Of a stretch of DNA of 64,000 bases, positions 48,301 to 62,664 are shown piece after piece. Where the stretch lies: NCBI GenBank assembly GCA_002943765.1, contig PQWQ01000018.1:891501-955500 (forward strand). The letters are read 5' to 3'. A program made the translations under genes and the position numbers. The first letter of the stretch is position 1. Every line of letters starts with the position of its first letter. Under the pieces are notes generated by a model. That model did not search any database. It was not told the DNA's origin and worked only from the letters and a program-made list of their open reading frames with translations. This stretch comes from Psoroptes ovis (taxonomy: Eukaryota; Arthropoda; Arachnida; Sarcoptiformes; Psoroptidae).

Positions 48301-51300
48301 TCCTAATTCAATTTTTTTAAATTTATTTCTAGCTTCTTTCAATGCTTGTTCATTGGCGGTGATTTGAATGATTTCAGCTTCACGTTCTTTACGTAAACGT
48401 TCGATACGGTCATCATTGCCATCACCACTATCATTATGATCAGTGGATACTTTTTCAAATTTTTCCTTAATCGTACCAGCATTAACTGAATGACAATCAT
48501 TCAACAATGGTTCCGATTTATTCAACATTGATTGTGATGATGATACACCATTCGTTGTTGATGATAAATTTTCTGTACTTTGTGCAATCGCTCGTTCAAA
48601 TTGTTTAATCAACGGTTCCGATGTTTTCGATTTTGAACGGCGTAATTCAGCTAATTCATTTTCAACCGTTCGTTGTTCACCAGCAGCTTCTTTTGTTTTA
48701 ATATTACCACTTTCCCATTGTGATTTCAGCGATGACATATCGGTTGATAACGAGAGCTTTTCTTTGAAATTATTATTATTATTCGTATCATTATTACGTG
48801 GTGAATCATCACCACCTTCTTCATCGGATGATGAACAAATTGAATTATCACCAGCAACACGGCTTTGATATCTATGGAGGTAAAATTCGATTAAAAAATA
48901 CAAAATTATTTTAAAATCAATCTAAATTCAATCAAATCAATCAACAAATACATACTTTTGCATTATTTTATGTATACTTTCTGAACGTGTTATCGATTGT
49001 GGCTGATGATGATTATTATTATGATTATGATTATTACTATTTGCAATCGAACCAGTTTCAAAACGATTACGTATATTACTTAGATCTAGGGTTAAATTTT
49101 CAAATACGTCTTGTTGTTTTGAGTTATCTGTAAATGTACAGAGATAGAAATGAAATTGTGAAAATTTCCAATTAAAATTTTTGAAAAATTTCAAATCAAA
49201 ATCGTTCAAATTTAAATTTAAAATTGAATAAAATTAAATTATCAATCAATAAAAGCACACAAACAAAGCAAAAATGGTGCATCCTGTCAAATGACAAAAC
49301 GACATTTGATAATTTTGTTAGTCAGCAAAATAAACAAGCACAAGCAAGAAAAATATGACAAGTTTTAGCTTACATAAATGAAAATTTCAAATAAATAATT
49401 TCAACCAAATAAAATAAATAAGTGAAACCAGATTATCACTGTGTTACACTGCATTAAATGTAAAAATAAAAACAAATAAACAACAAACAAACAAATAAAA
49501 TGGACCAATACATTGATTGATCAATCATCGATCAATTGAAATCGTTGAAAATCGTCGAAATCATCGAAAACAACAAATAAATCACATAAGCATTTATAAG
49601 CACAAACATATATCAGATTTCCTTTAGTTTTGTTATTTATTTGTTTTCTACTGTTGAAAATAATGATGGTTGAAATCAAATACAATCGAATGGTGAAATG
49701 CTAAAAGTTATGCTGTTTGTTTGTTTGTTTGTTATTCTTATGACGATTATTGCATTCTGGGAGAAATCAGAAAACAAAAACAACTAAAACAAAGCGACAA
49801 CAAAGCATCAACAACAGCAGCAGATAATGAAATCAAAATGAATTCATTTAATATGTATCTTTTGTTATTGTTACATACAAAAGCTGGATGATGTACACAC
49901 ACACATCAACATCTTCGGGTGTTGGCATTATTTTATTATCATTACGATGATGATTATTCACCATCATCATCATTTTTTCCCAACAACATATCGTTTGTTA
50001 ATGTTTGAAGCCTTTTAAAATGATAATTTATGACATAAACAATGATACAACAACGACACAGCAACAATAATCAATGATACAAATGTCATTTGTATTCATT
50101 CGTATTGATTCACATTCACACAGACACAATTGAAAGGGAAAACAAAAGCAATTTATGAGGTTTGGTGTTGCTGTTGTGATGTTCAGCATGTTCACGAATT
50201 AGCGAGAATGTCCATCGTTTTGTATGTATGGGGTTAGGTATTAAATGATGGTTATGTGTATGATGTGTAATGCATAAGCCCAATGTACAGCAAGCTATGC
50301 GTAGCAAACGATGATTCATTCATTCAATGAAGATGCTTGAAGCAAGCGTGTGTGTTGCATCCATTTAAATGAATGAATTGTATCGGTCATCAAAGGATTA
50401 ATGCGATGAAAGCAATTGAAATCGAATCAAATCAAATACGAAATACTTACAACGAACAACGTCCGGTGGTAATTCGATTGGTTGATTTTCACATATGATT
50501 ACTTCATATTTCTTCGATGATGATGGTGGACTTGATGGTCGTTTTGTTGGTTTTTGTTGTTGTGGTTTATTATCTTCAGTTGAATCAGCTTTGGGAATTC
50601 GGAGAAATTGAATTTAATTGAAATCGATTGGAAATTTGGTCACAAAGGCAAAAACAACAAAATTGACCAAAACACACAATTGGGCCAAGATGATTCGAGT
50701 CAAATGTTTGTTTTCAAATGTATTCAAGCAAACACAACCAAATAATGCATATCAGTCAAAATCAACTATGAACATTTAATGAGCATATAACCTTCAATTC
50801 TCATGTATAAATTATATATGATCGAAGGAAAAAACGTACGAAATACGAGATACGAAATTTAAATAGGGTCCTAGCAATTCAAGGCTATATATGTTGACAA
50901 ATAGATATCAATGTTCAAATGTGTTCAAGTGTGCAGCGCAAATGTCAATGTTCTTCTGATATCATTGTCTAATACTGAATATATCGACAAATGTCAATCG
51001 AATCAGTGGCGTGGCTGAAGACTTCAATTTCACAGATCAAAAGCACATGACACATGCCACCTTTTGGCTGATCAAAATAATCGAATTCGAATCAGATTAA
51101 TTACGAAGATTGAGTCATAGATTAATGATGATCAAAGATGCTTACAATTCACACAATTTCAGGTGGATTAACACTCACAAAATAATGAATATATTCCACA
51201 CTGTAATGGTACCATCGAATGGCATAAATTTGACAGGCATCAAATACAAACACACAAACACACCAGAGGTATCGTCATCAAATTTTGTTATTTTGTTTTA

Positions 51301-54300
51301 ATTTTCTTCATTTTCAGCTAAAAGACTGATTGTACACTCTGCATACGATGCTTGTATAGCAAGGTATATACCTCTTCAATTCATATGTGTCTATGTTGCT
51401 GTTGTTGTTGTTGTTGTCGAAAATATCTGTATTCATGTGCACATATGTGTTTTTAAGGTTCATACCTGTGCATATCATACCTCTGTGTGTGTGTGTCGAC
51501 CATTTTAATTATTTGAAACAATCGCATTCAATCACCTGAAGAATATTTTTTTCTTTTGCCTCTTTGAAATAACAAATCAGGTGCAATATACAGGCACACA
51601 GGTGCTTGGCTTGCACGCCATACAATGGCTCATACAGCTGAAAATACTGGTCAAACTGCTCTTTTTCACTTGTTTGTTTTGCCTGTTATCTGAGGTTCTA
51701 ATCTTCACATTTCTTGAATTTTGACTGATTTAAAACAGAAACAAACAGACAGACATACGAATAAACAAACAAACAAAATGGTCAAAACCTTTTTGGAAAC
51801 CTTTTACCTATTTATCAGTCAATCAAGCTTAACAGTTCAACATTTGCCTTTGTTTAGGCTTAAAAACACTCGAAATTTGGGAGGTTTGGGTTGAACACTA
51901 TGGATGGCCAAAGAAATGAATTCGGTAGAAATTTCCGAAGCTAAACGAGGCTATAGCCTGAAATTCAGCCAGTGACGTATCATTACGTCAGCGGCGTTAG
52001 ACTAGTAATTCGTGGAAAACGTTTACGTCACTAAAAAATTGAAATTTCGAGGAAAAATAAACAAAATGAACACTTTGAAATAAGGGGAGAGAAATATTCT
52101 AGTAATCAAAGGATTAAATCTGTTTTTTTTTTTTGAAATATTTCTTCAAATTTTAACTCTTTGAATACGAAAATAATCAAAATTATCATATGAATAATCA
52201 AGGAGCTAAATGAATAAATAACTGGCTAGAAACACAAGCTGGTAGCTTCAGCTTTGAATTGAATGCGCTAAAAATCTTAAGAAATTAAAATTCAAATTTG
52301 AGTCTTTAATTTGAGTTTTTAATTCAAATTTCAAATCTGAATGTCTTCACAGCTCATATTCAACAGCTTCTGGCATTTTGAATAGTAAACACACTGATTC
52401 GAATCATTCAACAGCTCAATGATTGATTAATGGCTAAGATAATTCGCGATTAATTACCGAAATTTAAAAATTTATCAGTCAAAGTCTCACTTGGGAATTA
52501 ATTTACGAATTTTTAAACAGAAGCTGACAATCAAAAAGTTTTTGGCGATTCGTGAAATATTTGACATGATCTTTGGCACCGAATGGTACAGATTTGACCA
52601 AGCATATATTCGACACAGGTATCAACTCTAGATAATTTAGAGATTTTCACCGGAATACCCGAGAAATTGAATAAATAATTACCCGAATAAAATACTATGA
52701 CGATAAACGATAATTACAACAACATAATCCTCATCATAATGGTGGTAATTGCTTTTGAAAAATTAAAAATGACCAGTAATCATAGTGAAATGACCAGTGA
52801 AATGCCTTGAAGTATCACTAGATTACCTCTTACAGGCAATAAATAACTGAATACTCGGGGTGGTGTAAGGCTATACCTGTAGCAGTAAAATGCAGTTAAA
52901 AGGATTTGAAAGGATCAAAACTTAAAATATGTTTGATTTTGGCATAAATCACACAAGAAAATTTCGTAAAATCTCAGAAAAATCTAAAAATAATTCTGTC
53001 CGAAAGTTTCCATGACCGAAAATTGACCGAAAAATTCAATGAATCATGCAGATAATAATAATATCAATGATAATAATCATCAGATATCAACAGGTGATAT
53101 GTGATTTGATAAATGACATATGTATCGTTTTAAATTAATTGATTTTAATTTAAAATTTGTAAATGGGAAAAAATCAAATCATAATAACCGTAATAATCGT
53201 TGTAATTTCAAATGAAAAAAAATGTCCACGATTATCATATCTGAAATTATGACCATTTTCACACACCGACCAAAAACGATTAATCTTTCCGATTAATTAT
53301 CATGTATCAAAAACATTATTTTTGCTCTAATTAATATCGGACACAATATCAGCTGCTACTACTGGCCGTAACAGTGATTAATTAATGTTTTGGTAGACAA
53401 AAACATTGGACATGATACGATGTGTGCATGAGAAAATTGGACTGCCGAAGATTACACACAGATTTTCGAACGGAATTATGATGATATTCAACCCGACAGA
53501 TTTGGATTTAGAAAAGTAGATTGAAATCCTCAGAGATACATCGAGCAGCTTTGGAAAAATATTTTCTCAACGAAAACAATGGCTGTACCACTTACCGATA
53601 TCCATATTGAATTGTCGTCGTCGTTGTTTGTTAATTAAAATAATCGTCGATTACGGTGATGATAATTCCAAAAAAGTGAATTAAATCGAATGATAATCCA
53701 AACAATTAAGCAAACAAACAAACAAATGATGATTATGTGGATCGGTAATGATTAAATAAATAATTAAAATTAAATGAACAAACAAACACAAACAAATAGG
53801 TGAAACTAAAAATTCAAAGTGAATTATTGACTAAATTGACGATAATTGCACCATTCATTCATTCATACACTAACTCGATTCACTACTCATTCATTCAATC
53901 ATTCATATATATTAACAAGTATTTAACGAGCATAAAACATATATTTTGAACAAAATTCATTCATATTTCTTGGTAACATTTCAAATATTAAAATTTAGAA
54001 ATAGATTTTCGTATGTAAACACATCAGATGCATTCGCATACGAACACACACAAACACAAACCGACACTCGAATACGAACCCACATAAACACACACAAGCG
54101 ATGATTGAGCACCGATTGATGTCTTGAACGCAACATCAACATTAACAACAACACCATCAACCAAAGTCGCAATCAACACAGTTGTTGTAAGCACGGAAAA
54201 CATGTGAATATTTTTTGGGCGAAAACAGTTGCACATTTACATCGAGATTACACGCAAATCTAATTCAAACTAACATAACTGATGTAAAAACATGGATAAA

Positions 54301-56654
54301 TTGGTAATATTTCGGTGTTTTAAAAATAATCATATTCGAAATCAAGGAGTATTTACTGAGTATTTACAGCAATTTACTGAGTAACTGAGCAACGACGACG
54401 ATCATCAACATACGCATATAAACAACCAAACATCGATATCCGAAGTTTCGAATGTTTATTTAGGATGTTTACGTGTCAAGATTTTTCAAGATTGAAATCA
54501 ACACACGAATTACTACGAATTCAGTGGTATTCGTGGCAATATTCAAAATATTCGGATTGAATTCGATGGTGGGAGATTTAGATGGTGGGAATGGTGATGT
54601 ATGGGGGATGATTGATCATTTCTCACCATCAAACACCATGGAAACTCAGGTCCCCGAATCGAAATGTAAACATCAAAATCTATTTTTAAATTCGAAATTT
54701 AAATATTCCATGTTACTTACAAGAATTGATCAATGATTTCGTTGTTGCGGCGGCGGCATCGGCTGCATCATCATCAATAATATCCATCGTATTATGATCC
54801 ATATGATCATGATCAACCATATCGGTGGTTGTATTACCATTGATATTGGTGGTGGCGGTATTACCATTCATATTACTACAATTACCATTGCTGTTGCTGC
54901 TGCTGATGTTGTTGAAATTTGGTTTCGGTTGAAATAATTGTTTGAAATGTGATTTACAATATAATTGTCCTTCGTGTGATGAATATGAATCCATACTGCA
55001 TTTGAGATTTTCGAATTTTTTCGGAGATCATTCGAATTATTTGGTGATGAAAGGGTTAAAATGAAACAAATAAACAAATTAAATCAAAGGATTAGCTAAT
55101 TGATTGATTGAAAATTATTTAATTAAATTCACCCTACCTCAATTGTTTATTACATTCAATACAACGAAAACATGATTTATGAAATATCGATTTCACCGCT
55201 TTAATTTGTTCCATATGATAAACATGTTTTGAACATATTTTACATAATAATGAATCATTTATTATTATTGATGTTAAATGATTATTACTGCTACTGTTGC
55301 CGTTTCCATAATTGCTACCATTATTGTAGCCATTATTCATATGATTATTCTATGAAAATTAGAATGGATTCAAATTGAAATTCAAAATCAAAATTAATCA
55401 AACCATAATAAAAAACAATAACTTAATCAAAATACTCACAGAACCATACGATCTAATGGTGCCATTCATTTTCATTTCGTTTGTATTTGTATTATTATCA
55501 GTATCACTGGTATCTAAATTAGTATCGATTGAATTCTGTTGATGATAATTGATCAAATAAAGCTTAATTGGAACCAATTTAAATTTAAATCAAGTTAAAT
55601 TTCATCAATTTGATTGAATTCGATCGAATTAAATCGAATCGAATCGGATCAAATGGATTGAAACATCGGCGATTAGCCGAATAATTGCTTCAAGGACTCA
55701 CCAATTCTTGTTGATGATCTTTATCATCAGTAGATGGTGTATCACTGATATTATTATTATTACAATGATTTTCAATCTTTAACTCTTGAGATTCAGATTC
55801 AGATTCGATCGAAGATTGTGATTGCAAATTATCTTTGCCTGGATTGATTTGGTTGGATTTTTCAGCCTTAACCTGGTCATCAATCACTGAAGGTGATTTA
55901 CCATTCACCAGATGATTATTATTAGGACTGGTCGTCGATGATTTCTTCAATCCTTGTTGCTGTTTAATGATGGTCACTGGTGATTTGATTGAATTATCAG
56001 CCCGATTATTGGCGGTGTTATTCGGAGACTTTTGCAGCTGCTGCGGCTGCTGTTGAGGCTTATTTCGATTTGAATTATGACGTTTTTTGTTGTTTTTCTT
56101 TGACTTAACAAGAAGATGATTAAATGAATTAATTAGTTTTATGTGAAATTAATTAATTAATTAAAATAAATTCAAAATTCAACATTGAATCAAAATTCAT
56201 CATAATCAAAGCACATATACACAGATAAGCTTCGGAATTATCATCGCCGCGCAACGCAAACACAAATGCAAAGCAATCGACTTTGAATTATACTTACAAC
56301 ATTCAATTCATCATCATCATCATCATCATTAATGTCTTCACTATGATCATCTGAGTTATTATCAGCATCATGATGATCATCAACATGCGAATCGTTCGAA
56401 TCATTCGAATTTGATTCATTGAAATCATTCGAAGAAGATGGTGCATCAACGATTATCTTTGATTGCACTGCTTCTGATTGCGGTAGATGATTTTGCTGTG
56501 GTGGTTGAAGCTGTTGTTGTCGATCATTATCATTATCAATACATGCAGCAGCAGCAGCAGCAGTGACAGCAACAGCCGTAGCAGCATCATTCATTGAGTC
56601 CATAACAATTTGTTCAATCATATCAGATATTAATTCTTTTTGCTTTGAATCCAT
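45399..56654 (-). CDS. EPLIN/LIMA1-like actin-binding protein with two LIM domains
   Basis: Likely an actin cross-linking, adhesion-associated protein. Exons on the - strand: 56654-56298, 56103-55702, 55535-55440, 55349-55138, 54995-54721, 50588-50451, 49127-48956, 48871-47916, 47842-47568, 46030-45891, 45816-45399. All junctions are GT-AG and phases agree, giving 1146 residues. LIM1 (about residues 319-372): CKICSKHVYHMEQIKAVKSI, then HKSCFRCIECNKQL, continuing SMDSYSSHEGQLYCKSHFKQ across the intron. LIM2 (about 973-1025): CYVCSTKIYPMEKMEFSGIK, then HKNCFRCAKCHMPM and LFCIPHFKQLFMEKGNYDEG. The block KGNYDEGFG...HKD after LIM2 is characteristic of EPLIN. The centre is charged, with LRAKFENW and LRAMFES repeats; Asn/His/Asp runs are frequent. 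Vertebrate EPLIN has only one LIM. Small skipped exons cannot be excluded. Confidence 0.85.
50589..54720 (-). other. Large EPLIN-like intron with internal first exon
   Basis: This 4.1-kb intron separates the LIM1 part from the rest. It contains the candidate alternative first exon at 53596-53605 and presumably its promoter in 53610-54700. CA repeats occur near 54040-54100. Nothing else is recognised. Confidence 0.6.
53596..53605 (-). CDS. Alternative first exon (short EPLIN-like isoform)
   Basis: On the - strand ATGGATATCG is followed by a strong GTAAGT donor. It ends in phase 1, exactly as the exon ending at 54721 does, so splicing to 50588 gives M-D-I-A then DSTEDNK. The resulting protein would have 702 residues, an exact frame to the stop, and would lack LIM1. 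Vertebrate EPLIN also uses alternative promoters for long and short forms. Confidence 0.55.
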
Positions 56655-56936
56655 TTTCGATTATTAATTATTGATAATTCATTGATTTAATTAATAATTT
56701 GATTTAAATTAATTATTTTTGATTTTTTAAATAATAAAGCAATGTTGGGATAAAAAGGAAGGATATCAGAAGGATATATTTTCGTTGTTGTCGTTAAACA
56801 CAAACACACACACACATGCAATTAAATATTATCAATGGAACTAAATTAAAATTAAATCGATTTAATTAAATTTCGAATATAAAAAATTGTAATTCTCAAA
56901 AAACACATAGGACAAACTTACAGAATTTTTTGAATT
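56655..56936 (-). promoter_or_regulatory. Upstream sequence of the long EPLIN-like isoform
   Basis: There is no AG acceptor close to the ATG at 56654, so that exon probably has its own transcription start. The stretch is AT-rich and holds a CA repeat near 56799-56813. No clear core promoter word was identified. Confidence 0.35.
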
Positions 56937-56939
56937 CAT
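56922..56939 (-). CDS. Second candidate upstream first exon (MNSKNS)
   Basis: ATG at 56939 opens six codons followed by a consensus GTAAGT donor in phase 0. Splicing to the acceptor at 56103 would give MNSKNS followed by SKKNNKKRHN and replace the acidic N-terminal exon. It is a prediction from splice sites only. Confidence 0.45.
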
Positions 56940-59564
56940 TTTAATATTATATTGCAATTTTTGTGATTTCTTTAAAATTAAATTATTTATCGATCAAAAC
57001 TAATGGAAAATTGATTTGATATTGAGATAAACACGTGGAATTGTAAATTTATACACACACAAACAAATAAATAAGATTATTATCAATTATGAAATGAAGA
57101 TCATCGAATATTGAAACATTAAGTGAAATGTTGATTGAAGTATATTTTGAATAGAAATTCAAGATTATTTCAAAGACAATAACTGTTTTATCTCAGTTAA
57201 TCTGATTCAATTTCAAGTTAGTTTGATTCGAATTTAAAAATCAAATTCAAATTTGAATCAATGATGTTTGCTTGCTTGATTGACGATTATTAATAAATAA
57301 ATTTGAATATGAATTTCTTTGGTTTGATTTTAAAAATAAATAACAATCAAAATAGTTATAAATGTCTTTAACTTTTCGTTAAAAGCAAAAATATAAAAAA
57401 AAGCAGAAAGTGAAAATGAACTTTGAATCGTTTATTTATTTATTTGTTTTTTGGCTGTGTTTGGATGTCACACAACTACTGATAATATTATTACCATACA
57501 ATACAAATGCCAAATCAAACCACAATACTGAAACAGGCAGGCAGACAGACACATAAATAAATAAATGAATAAACTTTGAATATAAAAAAAAAAAATTGAA
57601 ATTCATTCAAAGCATAAACACACACACACAGAGACACATTCAAATTCAAATAATTTAATACATTTTTGAACATTTCTATGATATTCACAATGGCTATGTT
57701 TCATCAATAATAACAACACTAACAATATCAATGACTAATGTTAATAACTTATTTATTTCAAATCAAAAATATTCGAAATATTCATTCATTTATCCATTCA
57801 TTTATTTATCTATCTTCAATTATTATTACATTATCATGAATGTATCCAATGAGACATATGCCCAATATATACAGAGATATGAACAAATTAATATTAAATA
57901 ATAATAATAATGGAAATAATAAATATAAACAAAATGTTGGAAAAAAATATATGTTTATTTATTTTCGCATCCATATGAAATATCGTATGGTAATAATCAG
58001 CAATAATAATTGTAATTTATACAATTACTTGTAATCTATACACGATTATCACATCAACATTAGAATGTATTTTATATACATTTAATGGTATTTTGTATAT
58101 ATTTCTGATAAATATTTATACAAAATAGCATCTGTTGCAATTAAAATGGAAACATCGATGATGATGATGATAATAATTGGGACAATGACATCAAAAATGT
58201 ATACATTGAATTTCAATTCAAAAGATATTCTCATATATTTATATATTCTTGTGTATTTCTATTTATTTTTATTAATATTTGAATAAATGCAAATCATTAA
58301 TACAATGAATATAAATAGAATTTCGCTTGATAATTTCTCTGTTCTCTGATCATTAAAAAAAAATAAACTAAATTAAATTGAATAGATTTTTTTCAAAATA
58401 TTCCTGATGTTAAATGATCTTAGAGAATGATTTTAGAAAGTTCACAGAAATATTCCCGAACAATTCGCAAATTGCAAGAAAGAATTGTTCATAGATATTC
58501 TTGCAATTCATGAATATTCTAACGATTCTGTAAAGATAATTGAATTGAATAATACAGAGAGTAATGAACAGAGAAAGAATAATGATAATTAAACAAGTGC
58601 AACAACCTTAAATAAGCATTACAAGAATCTATGTTTATTTATTTATTCTAATTATTTATTTATTCATTCATTCATTTACAGTCTTTGTTTAGCCCAAAAT
58701 ATTCGATTCTACCATATTCTTTGAAAAAAACAATGAATAAATGAATATTTTCGGATAATGCATCTTGGAGAATAGTCTTTGAATATGCATTTTCAATTAT
58801 CATTTAAATATATATTCATTGTATTCTATAGTCTTCGTACATCTATTCATCCTTCTAAAGGGTGTTTACATTTGTTGGAAACACAATAATCGACAAAATT
58901 CTTGAATTCTTTCAATTCATTTTGTCTTTGTGTCTTCCAATGCGAATGTCTTCAACAAGAATTCAAATTAATTCTGACAGCTTTTTAATGATAATAATGA
59001 CAGCAGAATAATCAGGAAATTGAAGAATTATATTTAATTGAATTTTATACTTCGTTCATTGAATTCAATGATTAATTAAACACATTTGAGCAAACATATG
59101 AATGCAATTCAATGAATGTTCAACACTTGAATATTGTTCAAAATTGCGAAAAAATTCTTCTTAGAAGATTTCCTTGGTGTTTTTTTTTTTGTTTATTCAA
59201 AAAATATTCAATGGAAAATAATGTGAATAAAGAATTCCGCGAAGAATTCAATGATAATTAATGATATTTATTCAGAATATGAATCAATTAATTTTTGAAT
59301 CGAATAAATGAACAAACAAATACATACAAACAAAAACAAATGAAATGAAAATAAATTATCAAATCACCAAATAAATTATCACATTACAAATCATACAATC
59401 ATACAAATGTTTGTTCAAAACTAAATTAAATGATCAATCAAATCGTAGCAAATCAAATGAGAATAAATGTGAAATAAAACTCAAGAAAATACAATGCTAC
59501 GCAAAATGATTGACGATTTAATTTAATCATTTGAAGTTGAGTAAAATGGTTGATCTAATTCATT

Positions 59565-59735
59565 TACAAGTCATAAATCACCAAATAATCAAATCACAAA
59601 TAACCAAATAAGCAATCACAGATCAGTCAATCACCAAATAACCAGTCACTAATCACATATCAGTAAATCACTAGTCAATAATCAACAGTCACAGATCAAT
59701 AATCACTAGCTAACCAATCACCAGTCTCAATTGAG
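59565..59735. repeat. Degenerate AATCAC-rich repeat
   Basis: The words AATCACCAAATAA, AATCACAGATCA, AATCACTAGTCA and similar recur more than ten times within 170 bp with spacing of about 12-20 bp. It looks like an old minisatellite. Confidence 0.6.
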
Positions 59736-62632
59736 TCGATCATTAATCAGTTTAAAACAACAAATAAACATGAAGAGAATCGGTCGATTTGTTGATTTGA
59801 TTCAATTTTAATCGATCACAATTGAAAACTTTGGAGATAATCAGTAGAAACACTGAATATTTGGGAATGATTTGAACAAATCATAAATCAATGAATTTCA
59901 AAATATCGGATTGAAATCATTGAATCACCATAACAGTGCCGAGCAATATTTGTTCGCTTGTTTTGTATTTAGTTGTTTCGATGTTTGTAAACACACGATC
60001 AATGAATAGATAATAATAACAATCACCGATCACCACCATTACTAATCACATAGATCGATTCAACTGAGATTGAATTGATCAATCGATCAATGATTCAATC
60101 AATAATGTATTTCAATCAATAATGATTTCAACAATTTTCATTCGATTTGTTTTCAGTTTTTCGTAATCAAAGAGCAAAATACATGTTTTATGATGTTTTC
60201 GTGTTGTTGAATTTGAGTTGAATTAGTCAAAGTATTGAGCTTGTTTTTCAGTTTGATTTCGAGCTTGAAAAATGTTCATGTATTGATTCGATTCGAAGGT
60301 CATTCATTCAATCAATGATAACAAATAACTGTGAAATTTCACTTCAAGTCAAAACAAATCAAATCGAAACAAATTTGATTTGATTTACTTTCGACGAAAT
60401 GGCCAGTGGTCAATGGCAAATGCTATGGGAAAATTTCGTTCACAAAAAACGAGCTGAAATGAGCTGAAACCGATGCTTACATCAGCCGAATGTATCATTG
60501 ATATAACCTGTTGAATCATTGAATCGCTGAATCACGAAGATGATCGTTGAAGAGTTTGATACTTTGAAGATGATACTCGTAGATTTTGGAGCACCTTAAA
60601 GGTCTTTGATAGTCTTAAAAGGTTTATGGACACATTCGGTCAAATTCAAATCATTTGAATCTGAAATTATTCAAATCCAATCAAACCATATTAAGACTAA
60701 GGAAAGAAAATTTTCGACGAAAATCACGGCACAGATTGCTGACCATTTGCTTAGCCAATTGCTTTCTCTTTTCTTGTTTTAAATCAACTAAAGACTACAA
60801 TACATATTCAACGATATCGAATCATCGATGGTCCATGAATTTCTCTTCGAAACTCTTTGGATGATGAATATATCTTTGTGAATATTTATTTCTATGGACA
60901 TTTGCTCCGTAAATCATATCCAGGCAATCTCCCACTGATCATAGGAAATAGCCAATGGTCGCTGAAATTATGCAGCGAAATAATTGAAAATGAATTGAAA
61001 AACAAAGAAATGAAATAAATTGAAATACAAATTGAAATACGAACATGTGTCTGATTAATCAAGCAGATATAATAATTTATTCATTTGTATTGTTTTTAAT
61101 GCAATCTTCATGCTGATTACTGATCTTAGAATTGGATTCAATCAAAACATTCAAAATATTTGAATTGAATTCAAAACATTTGATTGAAAAATATTTGAAA
61201 ACACGTATTCAAAGTATTCAAAGGCTTCAGAGTCTTCAGATGATCACCATGAACACTGCCATAAACACCCCAAAAATTACGGAAAAATTGATCATAAACA
61301 AATCGCATCAAAATCAAATAAAAAATCGAATTAAATCCAAAAAAAAATCAAATGATCAATATGGCAACGACACGATTAATCATTTGTTTTTGATTTTCTT
61401 GGATGATTTTGATTGATTGATTAGCTCAATACTCAACCAATCAAAATAATATGATCAAATGATCAATCAGAAGCAGAAGCGAAGCAGAAAATCAATGAAT
61501 TAGTCATTTAAATGTAATTTAAATTCACAAAAACGATTGGAATTCGATGAAATACATTTAAATATCGAAGTAATTGTCAAGTAAATTATCGAAAATGATT
61601 GGAAAATCAAATCGAATCGATAATTCCATTAAAAAAATCCATAAATATGAATAAACAAATGGATTAAACCATAATCGGTAACCATAATATCGATCAAAAA
61701 CAACGATTACGATCGAATCATTGAATTGAATTTTAAATATTTCCATTTTATCGAATCCAAATCCAAAACAAACCAACAAACATATGTTTTCAAAACAAAT
61801 ACAATTAAACACGAGTACGTTAACAAACAAAGAGTTACACAAATATTTCTGTGATTAGGCACAGATTTATGATTGTTTTATTGGTTGTTATGATCGAACA
61901 TCGATATGAGCCACTGTTGATGATGATCATGATCAGCAGGAGCAGTCACTTGCTGGATACTTGGCTGTTACTAAAATACATGATTCAGTCGAAAATGATT
62001 AATGATTTTGGCCACAACAACCGAGTTGAAATTGAAACATTTTGAAATCCGTAATCTCCAAAAGTTCAACGATTTGATTTTCGAATGTCCATTTATGGTT
62101 CATAAAGATAATCACATTCTTCGAAAGGATCATTCGAAATTATGATCATAAGATGATAATTACACCCTGAATCATTCGATACGTGTTTGGTGATGAACAC
62201 GTACAAACGTTTCAAGTGAATGAACGATGTTCAGCGCAGAGGGGCGTGTGCGCGTGTTGCGTGGTCATATGTGGATACAAATGGACAGTAAACAAACAAA
62301 CAAACAAGCAAATATCTAGGTAATTACATAACAACAAGGAAAAATAATCAAATTTATTTATTTGCGTGTATCTGTATTTGGATATTTACGTATTACGCAA
62401 AGGTGAATACATAGGGATACAGGTGATTATCATTTACTTGACAGTTTGAGGATCATTATTTTGAATTATTTCGATCCAAAAATGGATCGAAGAAAGTCAG
62501 AGATATGAATCATCATTTGAAATTTTTGAAAATTTTGAAATTTTCAAAATTAAATTTACGAAAATTGTGAGTAAAAATAGATTTTGAAAATTTCATCAAT
62601 TAAATTTAATTTAACTGAATTAAATTTAATTG

Positions 62633-62664
62633 GATTTGATTATTAAAAATTTAATAATCAAATC
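62633..62664. repeat. 32-bp inverted repeat with 2-base loop
   Basis: GATTTGATTATTAAA is followed after AA by its exact reverse complement. It sits in a run of AATTTAAAT words that are themselves self-complementary. Confidence 0.85.

Noticed and set aside
60655..61416. Two + frames of 69 and 94 codons in the right intergenic region
   Set aside because: No domain, no good splice partners and Asn/Ile/Lys composition as expected from AT-rich DNA.
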